A stretch of 34,299 nt of DNA from Thermoleophilia bacterium (GTDB taxonomy: Bacteria; Actinomycetota; Thermoleophilia; BMS3ABIN01): NCBI GenBank assembly GCA_030650885.1, contig JAUSDE010000114.1, forward strand, positions 1 to 34,299, read 5' to 3'. The notes beneath the pieces were generated by a model, which was not told the origin of the DNA, made no database searches, and saw nothing but the letters and a program-made list of their open reading frames with translations. Below, in pieces: positions 1 to 9,125 of this stretch; position 1 is the stretch's first letter, and each line of letters opens with the position of its first letter. Both the position numbers and the translations under genes were made by a program.

Positions 1-1
1 A

Positions 2-400
2 AGAGCAATTAAGGCAGAAAAAGCACGAGAACAAAAATATGCTTCTGAAGTTACGACTCTGGCTAATACTTGCTCAAAGGCTTTAACAAATATTGGTGAA
101 TTCTTAGGAGATAATCCATATCCGCCTTTGTGGACTGATCAAGAGAAACTAAATCTTGCTGCAAGTATGGTCACTCTGCAACTAGCGTATGGTGATGCTC
201 AAAATTTTGATGTTCCTGCAAAATATACAGATGCACATAACTCACTTCTTGCCGGACTTAAGAAATATTCTGACTCAATGACACTAATGGCAGAGGGCAT
301 AGATAGCTTAGATGCTGGCACGCTTACTGCTGCAACAGATCTTTTGAACGAGGCTAATGTAAATATAAGCGACGCTACAACTAAGATTCTTGATTCATGA
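2..400 (+). CDS. hypothetical protein, partial (continues past the left edge)
   Basis: Frame of the 128..400 ORF stays open to the window start (RAIKAEKAREQKYASEVTTLANTCSKALTNIGEFLGDNPYPPLWTDQ...); no family recognised. Confidence 0.6.
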   Translation, partial: RAIKAEKAREQKYASEVTTLANTCSKALTNIGEFLGDNPYPPLWTDQEKLNLAASMVTLQLAYGDAQNFDVPAKYTDAHNSLLAGLKKYSDSMTLMAEGIDSLDAGTLTAATDLLNEANVNISDATTKILDS

Positions 401-506
401 GAAATTCGTGCAAATAGTGCATTGATAAAGTATATCGATCTGGGTATGGAAAGCTTGAAGACCAAAGGGAATCAGCTAAGTTATTTAGACAAAGGAGAAG
501 GAACTA

Positions 507-1238
507 GTGACAGATGCACCTACTGAGCTCACAAAACTTATAGAAGCAGAGAAAACCTATCAATCTTCAGTAAAAGAAGCGAAAAAAGTATTTAAAGAAA
601 CAAATAAAGTATGGGCCAAGAAGCTTAAGGAAGCTGAGAAATCCTTAAACAATGCATTAAGGAATGAGAGCATTGATCGTTTTGGGAAAATCAAACTGTT
701 TGAAGACAGAATAGAGTCACCAGAAGGAACTGCATTTTTTACAAATGGAGAAGTTAAGGCCGAAGTTGAAGCTGAAGGCAATTTGTCTATATCACAGCGC
801 CCCACTGTTACGCGATGGGCTTGTTGCGGTTGTTTTTCACTGGCGATGCCGAAAAAGACAACTCATGACTCAAGGCAATTGTTTCTAACTATTACCGCAC
901 CGGGCGTTGGCTTACTAGTAAAAAGCAAATTGCCAGACTCAAAAAAAATTCGGCAATTTGCCGTAAATGTCAATAGCGCCTATCAAAGTGCAGAAGTTAA
1001 AAAGAAATCGCGGGAAGATGCCGTTAAAGTTGCTACTTCCGGCTTGGAAACAGTAAAGAAGGAAATGGAAACTTCAACCTCGAAGGCGAAAGAAACGTTG
1101 TCTATCGTTATTGAAGACAAAAGTCAATTAAATGACGCGATCTTAGCAGCAGAAAATCAATTGTCTCAATCTGAAAATAAGAAACTTGCAGCAGAGGTAG
1201 AAAAAGCAAAAAAGCTATTACTTACCGAATCAGAGTAG
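507..1238 (+). CDS. hypothetical protein with coiled-coil-like N- and C-terminal segments
   Basis: 243-aa ORF, GTG start; Lys/Glu-rich helical ends around a central beta-like region. Confidence 0.65.
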   Translation: MTDAPTELTKLIEAEKTYQSSVKEAKKVFKETNKVWAKKLKEAEKSLNNALRNESIDRFGKIKLFEDRIESPEGTAFFTNGEVKAEVEAEGNLSISQRPTVTRWACCGCFSLAMPKKTTHDSRQLFLTITAPGVGLLVKSKLPDSKKIRQFAVNVNSAYQSAEVKKKSREDAVKVATSGLETVKKEMETSTSKAKETLSIVIEDKSQLNDAILAAENQLSQSENKKLAAEVEKAKKLLLTESE

Positions 1239-1412
1239 TGAAAGGGAGCCGCATAATCGTAGCCAACCGTGCAATATAAGCACGCTAGGGCATGGACCTA
1301 GTGGGTTATCAGATTATCCACTCTACATCGATATAAAGCCGCACTGGCAAATGCCGAAAGCTGGAAAGCCACACATAGTAATCTATTGACTTTTTAGCTT
1401 TTGGGAGATGAA

Positions 1413-2210
1413 ATGGCGAAGAAAAATGAAGGTCTTCTCGATCTACTCCTGGATTTTCTAATCAAATTACCTTGGTGGGTCAGTATTTGTATTGCCGTGA
1501 TCGGCGCCATGGTTTTTATGCTGATGGCGCCGCAGTCGCTTTGGCTAGCAATAATGTTTGCGTTTTGTTTCCTTATTGTTGCAGGAGGCTCGGCTCTCAT
1601 ATCGGCGAGAAAGAGAAGGCTACTAGACCGGCAGAAAAGTATCGAGTCGATTCGCTCTTTGGAATGGAAGCAATTCGAAGAGTTGCTTGGGGAGGCATTC
1701 CGGAGACTGGGCTACTCAGTAAAGGAAAATTCATCTGCTGGTCCAGACGGTGGCATCGATCTCACAATCAAACAAAACGGTAATGTTTATCTCGTCCAGT
1801 GCAAGCAGTGGCGTGTATTCAAGGTGGGCGTAAAGGTGGTGCGCGAGATGCTCGGCCTGGTGACCGCCCATGGCGCGCAAGGCACCATCATCGTGACATC
1901 GGGAATGTTCACTCAGGAGGCCAAGGCATTCGCTCAAGGAAAACCGATCGACTTGATTGAGGGACACCAACTCGTCGGTATGATTGAGTCTGTTCGGAGA
2001 GAATCAGCGATAACGGCAAGTGATACCTCGGGGCAGACGCGCTCCTTGGGAGTTCCCACTATGCAGTCGATCGCCAGTGCCCGACAGTGTCCTCGTTGCG
2101 GCGGCGAACTGGTCGTCAAAAAAGCGCGCCGAGGTCCTACAGCAGGGAGTAGCTTCTGGGGCTGCTCAAGCTTTCCGCAATGCAGGTATTCTGAAGGAAT
2201 TGAGAGTTAG
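1413..2210 (+). CDS. membrane-anchored Mrr-type restriction endonuclease with C-terminal topoisomerase-type C4 zinc finger
   Basis: Two N-terminal TM segments; Mrr catalytic signature (FEELLGEAFRRLGYSVKENSSAGPDGGIDLTIKQNGNVYLVQCKQW); CPRCGGELVVKKARRGPTAGSSFWGCSSFPQCRY zinc finger. ATG 1413 after GGGAGATG preferred to TTG 1401. Confidence 0.9.
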   Translation: MAKKNEGLLDLLLDFLIKLPWWVSICIAVIGAMVFMLMAPQSLWLAIMFAFCFLIVAGGSALISARKRRLLDRQKSIESIRSLEWKQFEELLGEAFRRLGYSVKENSSAGPDGGIDLTIKQNGNVYLVQCKQWRVFKVGVKVVREMLGLVTAHGAQGTIIVTSGMFTQEAKAFAQGKPIDLIEGHQLVGMIESVRRESAITASDTSGQTRSLGVPTMQSIASARQCPRCGGELVVKKARRGPTAGSSFWGCSSFPQCRYSEGIES

Positions 2211-2292
2211 CAAACGACGATTCTCTAAGCGACGCTTCTCTCCTCCTCAATCGGAATTCCTCGTATCTCGTAATTCTCACAAATAACTATTA

Positions 2293-2324
2293 AAAAAGGG
2301 ACTCCCTCACAGGAGCCCCTTTTC
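2293..2324. terminator. bidirectional intrinsic terminator
   Basis: AAAAAAGGGACTCC-CTCACA-GGAGCCCCTTTT between convergent genes (one A/C mismatch). Confidence 0.75.
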
Positions 2325-2338
2325 CATCAACTCAAGTA

Positions 2339-2998
2339 TTACTTCTTCCGCAGCTTCTCACTCTTCTGCAAGGAGCGGTCGAACTCATCAAATACAACGT
2401 TTTCAACCCGGCCTGACCGCAGGTCGCTGTAGCGTGAGGATGTCGATCTCCAGGCGGCCGCCACACCTACTTCATCCTTGTCGTAGGCCATAACTGATGC
2501 CGCACTAACGCCATGGGCTAGTGCATCGTCGATTGCATCCAGGTCAGCGCTGAGGAAGACAAACTTCCAGCCATCCTCCTGCTTCTTGTTTATCATCTTC
2601 GTGATCTGCCCTCTGGTGAACTCATGGCTATCATTCTCCTGCCCATCGGTCACGACGAGCATTACCACGTGGGCCGGCATTTCCATCTCGGGCATGACCG
2701 CGAGGTTCTGCTCCAGGTCGTTTATGCCCCGCCCGATGGCATCGAGCAGCGGTGTAGCAGCCCGGGGGACGTATGTCTTGCGAGTCAGCTTGGGTACGGC
2801 GCTGATCAGCTTGAAGTCATGGATCACCTCGTACGGGTCCTCGGAGTCGAACTGGACCAGCGTCAGCGTTCCCACACCCGGCCGTTTCTTCTGATCGGCG
2901 AGAAAAGTGTTAAAGCCGCCGATGGTGTCGTCCCGGATCGGTTCCATCGAGCCAGTCCGGTCGAGTATTACTGAGATATGGCTGTAGTCTTCTTTCAT
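2339..2998 (-). CDS. VWA (von Willebrand factor A) domain protein
   Basis: MIDAS-like motif VILDRTGSMEPIRDDTIGGFNTF; VTDGQEND; RBS GGGAGG before ATG. Confidence 0.85.
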   Translation of the reverse strand: MKEDYSHISVILDRTGSMEPIRDDTIGGFNTFLADQKKRPGVGTLTLVQFDSEDPYEVIHDFKLISAVPKLTRKTYVPRAATPLLDAIGRGINDLEQNLAVMPEMEMPAHVVMLVVTDGQENDSHEFTRGQITKMINKKQEDGWKFVFLSADLDAIDDALAHGVSAASVMAYDKDEVGVAAAWRSTSSRYSDLRSGRVENVVFDEFDRSLQKSEKLRKK

Positions 2999-3013
2999 TT
3001 TGGGCCTCCCTTT

Positions 3014-3253
3014 CTATTGGTGGATCTGCCGATGGCATCCCTTGCACACGGTTACTACCTTTCCCCTGGCATCATGGTGGAAGTGCGCCAAGTCCAGGTC
3101 CCAGCCGGTCTCGAACGGATCGGTAGTCAGCCGCTGGCTACAGTAATGGCACTTGCCGCCGTCGAGCATGTAGCTTTTGTCGAGGCTGTGCTGGAACTTG
3201 TCGTATATGCCGTAGTTCTTCTCCATGTAGCGTTCAAGCATGGTTCTGGCCAT
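3014..3253 (-). CDS. small HNH-like zinc-binding protein
   Basis: CHYC...DLAHFHHDARGKVVTVCKGCHRQIHQ; 79 aa, co-directional with the VWA gene. Confidence 0.6.
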   Translation of the reverse strand: MARTMLERYMEKNYGIYDKFQHSLDKSYMLDGGKCHYCSQRLTTDPFETGWDLDLAHFHHDARGKVVTVCKGCHRQIHQ

Positions 3254-3370
3254 TCGTCCTCCCCTGGTGGTGATCGCCCGGTCACGGATACGCTGATGAA
3301 TCTGATTGACACTTGTAGAATGTTAACAGGGGGGTCGGACGGAAAAACGGCGATTGATGAGTATTTATAA

Positions 3371-3390
3371 ATAGTATACTATGTATATAC
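3371..3390 (+). promoter_or_regulatory. tandem AT-rich palindromes upstream of CopG-like gene (possible operator/promoter)
   Basis: ATAGTATACTAT followed directly by GTATATAC, both perfect palindromes, ~70 bp upstream of the 3459 start. Confidence 0.4.
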
Positions 3391-3458
3391 AAAGTATAAC
3401 ACAGCGGCAAATCAAAACAAAATGATTTCAGGGCCCGAAAAAGGTAAAATGAAAGTCA

Positions 3459-3785
3459 ATGAAGCCAAAGAAAACAACACCAGCGGGGAAGAGCAAGAAG
3501 TTCAAGCTTCAGGAAACCCTCGGCAGGAGCGACCTGGAGATCATCAATATGCTGGACAGCAGCAGTCCCGAAAAGATGATGGACCAGCTGACGCCATATG
3601 AAGAACGTCTGGCGTATTCCTCAAGCCATAAAAAGACCATCAGCATCCGCCTGCCCGAATATCTTACGCTCAAGCTGAAGGAGATCGCTCGCAGGAAGGG
3701 GATCGGGTACCAGCCGCTTATAAGGATGTGGCTTATTGAGAGGCTGGAGGAGGAGCTGGATGGGGAATCTGAAAGCGAGGAATGA
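3459..3785 (+). CDS. CopG/BrnA-like ribbon-helix-helix protein
   Basis: C-terminal SSHKKTISIRLPEYLTLKLKEIARRKGIGYQPLIRMWLIERLEEEL typical of BrnA/CopG-family antitoxins. Confidence 0.75.
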   Translation: MKPKKTTPAGKSKKFKLQETLGRSDLEIINMLDSSSPEKMMDQLTPYEERLAYSSSHKKTISIRLPEYLTLKLKEIARRKGIGYQPLIRMWLIERLEEELDGESESEE

Positions 3786-3974
3786 TTCGTCCCACCCCGT
3801 AGGTTTCAAGCCCACCAGTAGTATAATCCTTAAATGCCAGGCGCATGCTCTCACTCTTCGAAGGTAGAACGCCGTTCATTTACTTTCCGCCACTAACCAC
3901 GTAGCATTAATTACTTTTCAGTGATTGTGTTAACCACACTCTCAGCACTGAATGCTCCAAGTTAGGTGCAAAAA

Positions 3975-4997
3975 ATGAAATACGAAGAACTTAAAGAATT
4001 CATTTCAGTGAAGATGCGAATGTCGCATGTCTATCAGCCAGTAATGCTCATCAGCCTTCTGGAAAACAACGGCAGATGTCATGAAACGCAAATTGCTTCA
4101 GCTTTGCTTTCTCAGGATCAGAGTCAACTCGAGTACTACACAAAAATTACAAATAATATGGTAGGCAAAGTACTGAGGAGCCATGACGTTGTTATTCGAG
4201 ATCCAAGGATCAAAGAGTACGCCCTAATCGACTATGAATTGCTTAACGAACAGCAAAGGCTTTCTTTAATTGATCTATGTAAAAAGAGATTGACTGATTT
4301 TGTGGAAACAAGAGGAAAGAAGATCTTTGATCATCGGCGTAAATCGTCAGGCTACATCAGTGGAACGATCAGATATGAGGTGTTAAAAAGGGCAAAGTTT
4401 CGCTGTGAGCTCTGCGGAATTTCCGCGTATGAAAAAGCCCTTGAAGTCGATCACATAATACCCAGAAATAATGGCGGCTCTGATGACATCAGTAATTTCC
4501 AAAGTTTATGTTATAGCTGCAATTCAATGAAGCGAGATCGGGATGACACTGATTTCAGGGCAATAAGGGATTCATATGATTCAAGGAAATCAGGTTGTAT
4601 CTTTTGTGAAACACCGGAAGATCGAATTATTGATGAAAATGAACTAGCAAATGTGATTCGAGATGGTTTTCCGGTGACCGAACACCATTCGCTGATAATA
4701 CCGAAGCGGCACGTGTCTTCCTATTTTGATTTGGGGCAATCTGAGATTAACGCCATTAATCAATTAATTGTTCTGACAAAAAATGATATTGAGGAACAAG
4801 ACAAGGCTGTCACGGGCTTCAATGTTGGTATTAACTCGGGAAAAAGCGCCGGGCAAACGATATCTCATTGCCATGTACATCTAATACCGCGGCGAGATGG
4901 CGACGTTGAAAACCCATTGGGGCGGTGTGAGGCATATTATTCCGGGAAAAGGTTTCTATTAAATTTAATATGCGGGAGCAAGCACCTTGTACATTGA
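3975..4997 (+). CDS. HNH endonuclease - HIT (histidine triad) domain fusion
   Basis: HNH: CELCGISAYEKALEVDHIIPRNNGGSDDISNFQSLCYSCNSMKRD; HIT: CIFCETPEDRIIDENELANVIRDGFPVTEHHSLIIPKRH...HCHVHLIPRRDGDVENP. AGGTG upstream of ATG 3975. C-terminal end probably frameshifted (see findings). Confidence 0.85.
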   Translation: MKYEELKEFISVKMRMSHVYQPVMLISLLENNGRCHETQIASALLSQDQSQLEYYTKITNNMVGKVLRSHDVVIRDPRIKEYALIDYELLNEQQRLSLIDLCKKRLTDFVETRGKKIFDHRRKSSGYISGTIRYEVLKRAKFRCELCGISAYEKALEVDHIIPRNNGGSDDISNFQSLCYSCNSMKRDRDDTDFRAIRDSYDSRKSGCIFCETPEDRIIDENELANVIRDGFPVTEHHSLIIPKRHVSSYFDLGQSEINAINQLIVLTKNDIEEQDKAVTGFNVGINSGKSAGQTISHCHVHLIPRRDGDVENPLGRCEAYYSGKRFLLNLICGSKHLVH

Positions 4998-5901
4998 CGA
5001 TAAAAGAGTCCGTCTTGCTGCCTTTGACTGGCTATCTGCACAAGAACGGATTTACGGCGACGTCCTTCCTCGGAAGATCCTTGAGCAAGGATTTATAATC
5101 GATGGTCAGCGCGTTCCTCTCATATCCGCACAAGGTATCTTCAAGCCTAAAGTACTGGCAGAGATTCCCATTTCTATAACCACTTCACCAAAGGGCCCAT
5201 ATGATGACCAGATGGGCGGCAATGATCTTCTGTCCTACAGATATCGTGGCATAGACCCTATGCATCGTGACAATGTTGGTCTACGCAAAGCTATGGTTGA
5301 GAAAACGCCCCTCATATATTTCTTTGGTCTCATGCCGGGGAAATATGTAGCAGTTCGTCCGGTTTTCATAGCAGGCGATGACCCAGTCAACCTGACCTTT
5401 GACGTTGCAGTGGATGATCGGGACCTAATTGGTTACTACGCGCGCAAGCAAACCAATGCCGTAGCGGATTCGTCGGTTGACGAAGGGCGAAGAGTATATA
5501 TTACCGCGGTTGTGAAGCAACGCCTGCATCAGAGAGGCTTTCGATTAAAAGTTCTCAGCGCATATCACGAGCAGTGCGCTCTATGTAGGTTAAAACATGC
5601 GGAACTACTCGATGCAGCTCATATAATTCCTGATGGGGAACCTGGTGGTGAGCCAGTCGTGACCAATGGATTAGCTCTCTGTAAGCTGCACCACGCCGCA
5701 TTTGATAACTTCTTTCTGGGAATACGACCTGACTATATGGTCGAGGTGAGGAAAGACATACTGGCTGAAGAGGATGGACCTATGCTTCAGCACGGGCTTA
5801 AGGGGCTTCAAGGTGGGAAGTTGATTATTCCGCGAGCTCTAAATGCGCGGCCATCTCCAGGTAAACTTGAAATCAGGTATAAGCAGTTTTTAGCTTCGTA
5901 A
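4987..5901 (+). CDS. HNH-type putative restriction endonuclease
   Basis: HNH core CALCRLKHAELLDAAHIIPDGEPGGEPVVTNGLALCKLHHAAFDNFFLGI; TTG start with GGGAG upstream. Confidence 0.8.
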   Translation: MYIDDKRVRLAAFDWLSAQERIYGDVLPRKILEQGFIIDGQRVPLISAQGIFKPKVLAEIPISITTSPKGPYDDQMGGNDLLSYRYRGIDPMHRDNVGLRKAMVEKTPLIYFFGLMPGKYVAVRPVFIAGDDPVNLTFDVAVDDRDLIGYYARKQTNAVADSSVDEGRRVYITAVVKQRLHQRGFRLKVLSAYHEQCALCRLKHAELLDAAHIIPDGEPGGEPVVTNGLALCKLHHAAFDNFFLGIRPDYMVEVRKDILAEEDGPMLQHGLKGLQGGKLIIPRALNARPSPGKLEIRYKQFLAS

Positions 5902-5906
5902 AAGAC

Positions 5907-5969
5907 TGGTGTCGGAGGGGGGACTTGAACCCCCATGAGCCATTGGTACACTAGGCCTTCAACCTAATG
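5907..5969 (-). pseudogene. 3' fragment of a type II (Leu-like) tRNA; candidate attachment-site scar
   Basis: Minus strand CATTAGGTTGAAGGCCTAGTGTACCAATGGCTCATGGGGGTTCAAGTCCCCCCTCCGACACCA: anticodon arm, long variable region, T arm GGGGG-TTCAAGT-CCCCC, acceptor 3' strand CTCCGAC-A-CCA. No D arm or 5' acceptor strand upstream. Confidence 0.8.
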
Positions 5970-6162
5970 TAAAGATAATTCAGTTCGACGGGTGTCAGTT
6001 GGCGGTCAAACTTGAGATTCATGCGAGTGAGCATCCCGTAGAAATTGATATTCGACCGACTCGACCCCCTAATTAAGACTTAGCCCACTGTCCATACTCC
6101 ACGCTGAGTGAAAACAAAAGGTCGCTACTTGTCTCGATGAGTGAGCTTCTCGAAGCTCGCCA

Positions 6163-6834
6163 TCAGTCTTTGCGGAACGCCACTGCAATCATCCCGACTG
6201 ATTCGTCCGTGAATGGCGAGCGATCATCATCTCCGTACAGACCGATCATTCGAAAGCCGCACCGGGCGAGCAGATGCTCTAATTCGTAGCGATACATAAG
6301 GCGCATGGGGAAGGTCTCGGTTACCCGGATCGACGAACCATCGGCCTCGCCAATTTCGTACGTCATCTCACATTCGTTGCACTGGAGGGGGCGATTGTAG
6401 ACGCAGGACGACATCCATCTGCGGACGGTCCGACCTTCCGTCCACTCGACGACATCGACGCACGATTCGCCGTTCTTGGTCTCCAGGATAGTTTCGCCGT
6501 CCGCTGATTCCGTCTTTATCGAGCTGGGCGCGGGGTCGGGGTTGAAAAGGTCGAGCACCAGCATACCCTGTGGAGCCAGCTGAGAGTGACAGCTTTCCAG
6601 GCACGAAAGCTGGTCGTCGACTGTGCGCAGGTGGTGAAAACTGTTGAAGCTGCAGAAGATCGCCGAGAATTTGCGATCGAGGTCGAATGACGCCATATCA
6701 CCCATGACAAGGCTGACCCGGTCGCGCATTTCTGCCGGGGTAGCTTCCAACTTTGCGCGGCAACGATCCAGCATCTGCGTGGAGAAGTCGAGGCCGGTGA
6801 TCTCGTAGCCGGCCTGGGCGAGAGGGAGCAGCAC
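6163..6834 (-). pseudogene. class I SAM-dependent methyltransferase, 5'-truncated
   Basis: Methyltransferase body (YEITGLDFSTQMLDRCRAKLE..., FSAIFCSFNSFHHL) but SAM-binding motif I (LDLGCGTG) absent; upstream frame reads unrelated APKLCFNLCHV and then a stop. Confidence 0.7.
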
Positions 6835-6864
6835 ATGACAAAGATTAAAACAGAGTTTTGGGGC

Positions 6865-7119
6865 TCACATCGCCAAAGCTTTCATGGCTTCATAGACCAG
6901 AAAAGCCGGCCATACGAGTGCTTTGAGAACTCCCAGCACACCATTCCAAAAACCATCTGCAAATTTGATGTAGTAGACAACTGCCCCTATGAATCCCAGG
7001 AACCATACCGCTCCGGCTGAACCATTCTGAGTTGCACTTTTTTTACCTGATCCGGAACAACTATCCTCAAGCTTCTTCTCTATCTTTCTCTCAATTTCTT
7101 TTTCCTGTTCTGTATTCAT
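6865..7119 (-). CDS. small membrane protein
   Basis: 84 aa, charged N-terminus, central hydrophobic segment AVWFLGFIGAVVYYI. Confidence 0.55.
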   Translation of the reverse strand: MNTEQEKEIERKIEKKLEDSCSGSGKKSATQNGSAGAVWFLGFIGAVVYYIKFADGFWNGVLGVLKALVWPAFLVYEAMKALAM

Positions 7120-7357
7120 GATAGATCCTTAAATTGTTTTTCTGTTTATACCATCGCTGCAGCATTATTAATCACTATATCCACGAATGGATTATGTCGC
7201 GCAGATAAGGAAAAGGTGGAAAATAGCAGCGAATGACAATAAACTAATATTTGGTCTTCTATGAGGGCCTGTTGGCAGCGAAATATGGAGCCTTCCCTCA
7301 ATGACCAGAATTTGCCCCTGACCCTGTTTCACACGAACTGGGAGGTGCGGTAGCAAA

Positions 7358-7804
7358 GTGAAAGCAAGTCGCCAGACTATTCTCTTAGCGATACCGTTCT
7401 TCCTCGCCGCCATCTGGGCCCTCGGAGCCAGCCTCTACATTCTCCTTGCCCCTTTTGGCACCGGAATGGGCACAACAATGTCTACCAGCGGCCAAATCAT
7501 CACACAGAGTGTCGTCCAACAATCATTCTATGATGTCATGGGATCGTGGGGCGTTTTCCTTCTGGCAGTCTTTGCCCTTCTATATATTTCTACGGCCCTG
7601 TCTGCTTTGCTGAAAAAAACAGTGTTGCTCGCGTCCACCAGCTTGGTCGCCTGCGCACTGACCATCGTATCTGGTTTTTCGATAGGGCTTCTTTATTTTC
7701 CAGCCATGCTGGCAATCATCGCTGGTTGGATGATGCTGGGGACGCTGGGTATTGTAAGGCTATGGCAGTACTGCTTTCGGCCATTTCCGGCCGAGGAGGA
7801 ATAG
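7358..7804 (+). CDS. multi-pass membrane protein, unknown function
   Basis: 148 aa with about four hydrophobic segments; GTG start, GGGAGG upstream. Confidence 0.65.
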   Translation: MKASRQTILLAIPFFLAAIWALGASLYILLAPFGTGMGTTMSTSGQIITQSVVQQSFYDVMGSWGVFLLAVFALLYISTALSALLKKTVLLASTSLVACALTIVSGFSIGLLYFPAMLAIIAGWMMLGTLGIVRLWQYCFRPFPAEEE

Positions 7805-7830
7805 GGGCGAAGGTTTCCTGTTTCCAGAGC

Positions 7831-8652
7831 TTATTTTGTGGTCAGTTCATACCGGGCCACATCTGGAGGATCCAGGTAGGTCCAGGAGCCTTCAACGCCC
7901 AGGTGTCGTGCGCCGGTCTCCAGATGCAGCATAGCGATGCCGCAGTCGAGGCGTTTGGCTATACGATACGTATCAGAAAGACTGTCAACGGAGACTGTGA
8001 TCTGTCCGGGTTCTGCCAGGAACCTCCAGGGTTGCCTGTTCACTGCGGATGGGGCCAGGCGGGCGCACTCCAGTGCGGCGCCCATCCAGGCTGGCCATTC
8101 TGTCTGCGGCAGCCCGCTGACCAGTTCGTCCAGACTTTTCCGCTTGTGGCTGCGCGCAAATTTTTTAATCAGCCTGTGGCTGAAGTTGGCAGCTTGCGCG
8201 TCCATCCCGAGGGCAATCACGGCTAATACCTGTTCCTCAGGAGCCAGCGTCATGGCATTCGCCACCACATCAGGATGGAAAAAGCCACCCACCCAGCACG
8301 TCCCCAGTCCATGGGAGACAGCTTCCAGCACAACCGCTTCTCCAGCATAGCCGCACATCAACTGGAAAGTCGGATCAGCCTTGTTACCGATGACCGCGGC
8401 GTAAGCCGGGGGGTCCACGATGCTGCCGTATGAGCCTGCGACTCCCCGGAAAACCTGGCTGACGGCTTCAGTAGTTACTACGACGCGGGCGGCGGGTCCC
8501 GAGAAACCGGCCGCTACACGGCCCAGCTGCTCCAGGAGTTCTCCCGGAACCGGTTCGCCGGTATAAGCTCTTATCGAGTGCCGGAGCGGTATAACTTCAT
8601 ACCATTTATCTTTGGGAGTCATCATCGGGGAAAGAAGAGCACCAGAATTCAA
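7831..8652 (-). CDS. nitroreductase family protein
   Basis: PLRHSIRAYTGEPVP..., LARLAPSAVNRQPWRF-type motif (ECARLAPSAVNRQPWRFL), DCGIAMLHLE. Confidence 0.85.
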   Translation of the reverse strand: MNSGALLSPMMTPKDKWYEVIPLRHSIRAYTGEPVPGELLEQLGRVAAGFSGPAARVVVTTEAVSQVFRGVAGSYGSIVDPPAYAAVIGNKADPTFQLMCGYAGEAVVLEAVSHGLGTCWVGGFFHPDVVANAMTLAPEEQVLAVIALGMDAQAANFSHRLIKKFARSHKRKSLDELVSGLPQTEWPAWMGAALECARLAPSAVNRQPWRFLAEPGQITVSVDSLSDTYRIAKRLDCGIAMLHLETGARHLGVEGSWTYLDPPDVARYELTTK

Positions 8653-8685
8653 AAACGTGAGCAGAGTCGGATTATTCAGCGACTT

Positions 8686-8919
8686 TTACGCTACTGCACT
8701 ATCCAGCACGGCGGCCTGCTCCTCACTATTCACTTTGGCCATACCTAGATGAAGCCAGTAACTTCGGCATATACGGCAATAACAGCGATATAACGTGACA
8801 GCCAGGCCCCCTGAGCAGAGCAGGTCATCGTGGCCGAACTCGATCGGCGACTCGAGAGCCCCGCCGCACTCGTGACAGACGTTGCTGATCATATTTGTGT
8901 TCGTGCTCTCAAGTGTCAT
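8686..8919 (-). CDS. zinc-ribbon-like small protein
   Basis: CHECGG...CYCRICRSYW; start at the MTLESTNTN Met preferred. Confidence 0.5.
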   Translation of the reverse strand: MTLESTNTNMISNVCHECGGALESPIEFGHDDLLCSGGLAVTLYRCYCRICRSYWLHLGMAKVNSEEQAAVLDSAVA

Positions 8920-9125
8920 TTCCAACGGTTTCCCTTTGCTTTTTGCGCCAGACAGCGCCCTCATCCAGGAGCCATATTTGTATGCCCCGAAGGTTACTAC
9001 ATATTCTTGCCTCCGGGTCCGGTCCCTTCATGGCTAAATGAGAAGATGTTCGGAGATATTGAACCTGAGGGTTATGTCGTCATGCAAACATCCTGCGCGC
9101 TTTAAGTGTATCGCGCATGCCGCAT

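Noticed and set aside
1290-1315. CCTAGTG shared between 1296-1304 area and the tRNA fragment as a second att site
   Set aside because: Only a 7-mer match with no extended identity.
5907-6130. Split tRNA-Leu with a group I intron in the anticodon loop
   Set aside because: No 5' acceptor complement (GTCGGAG) or D arm found to the right within several hundred bp; a 3' fragment is simpler.
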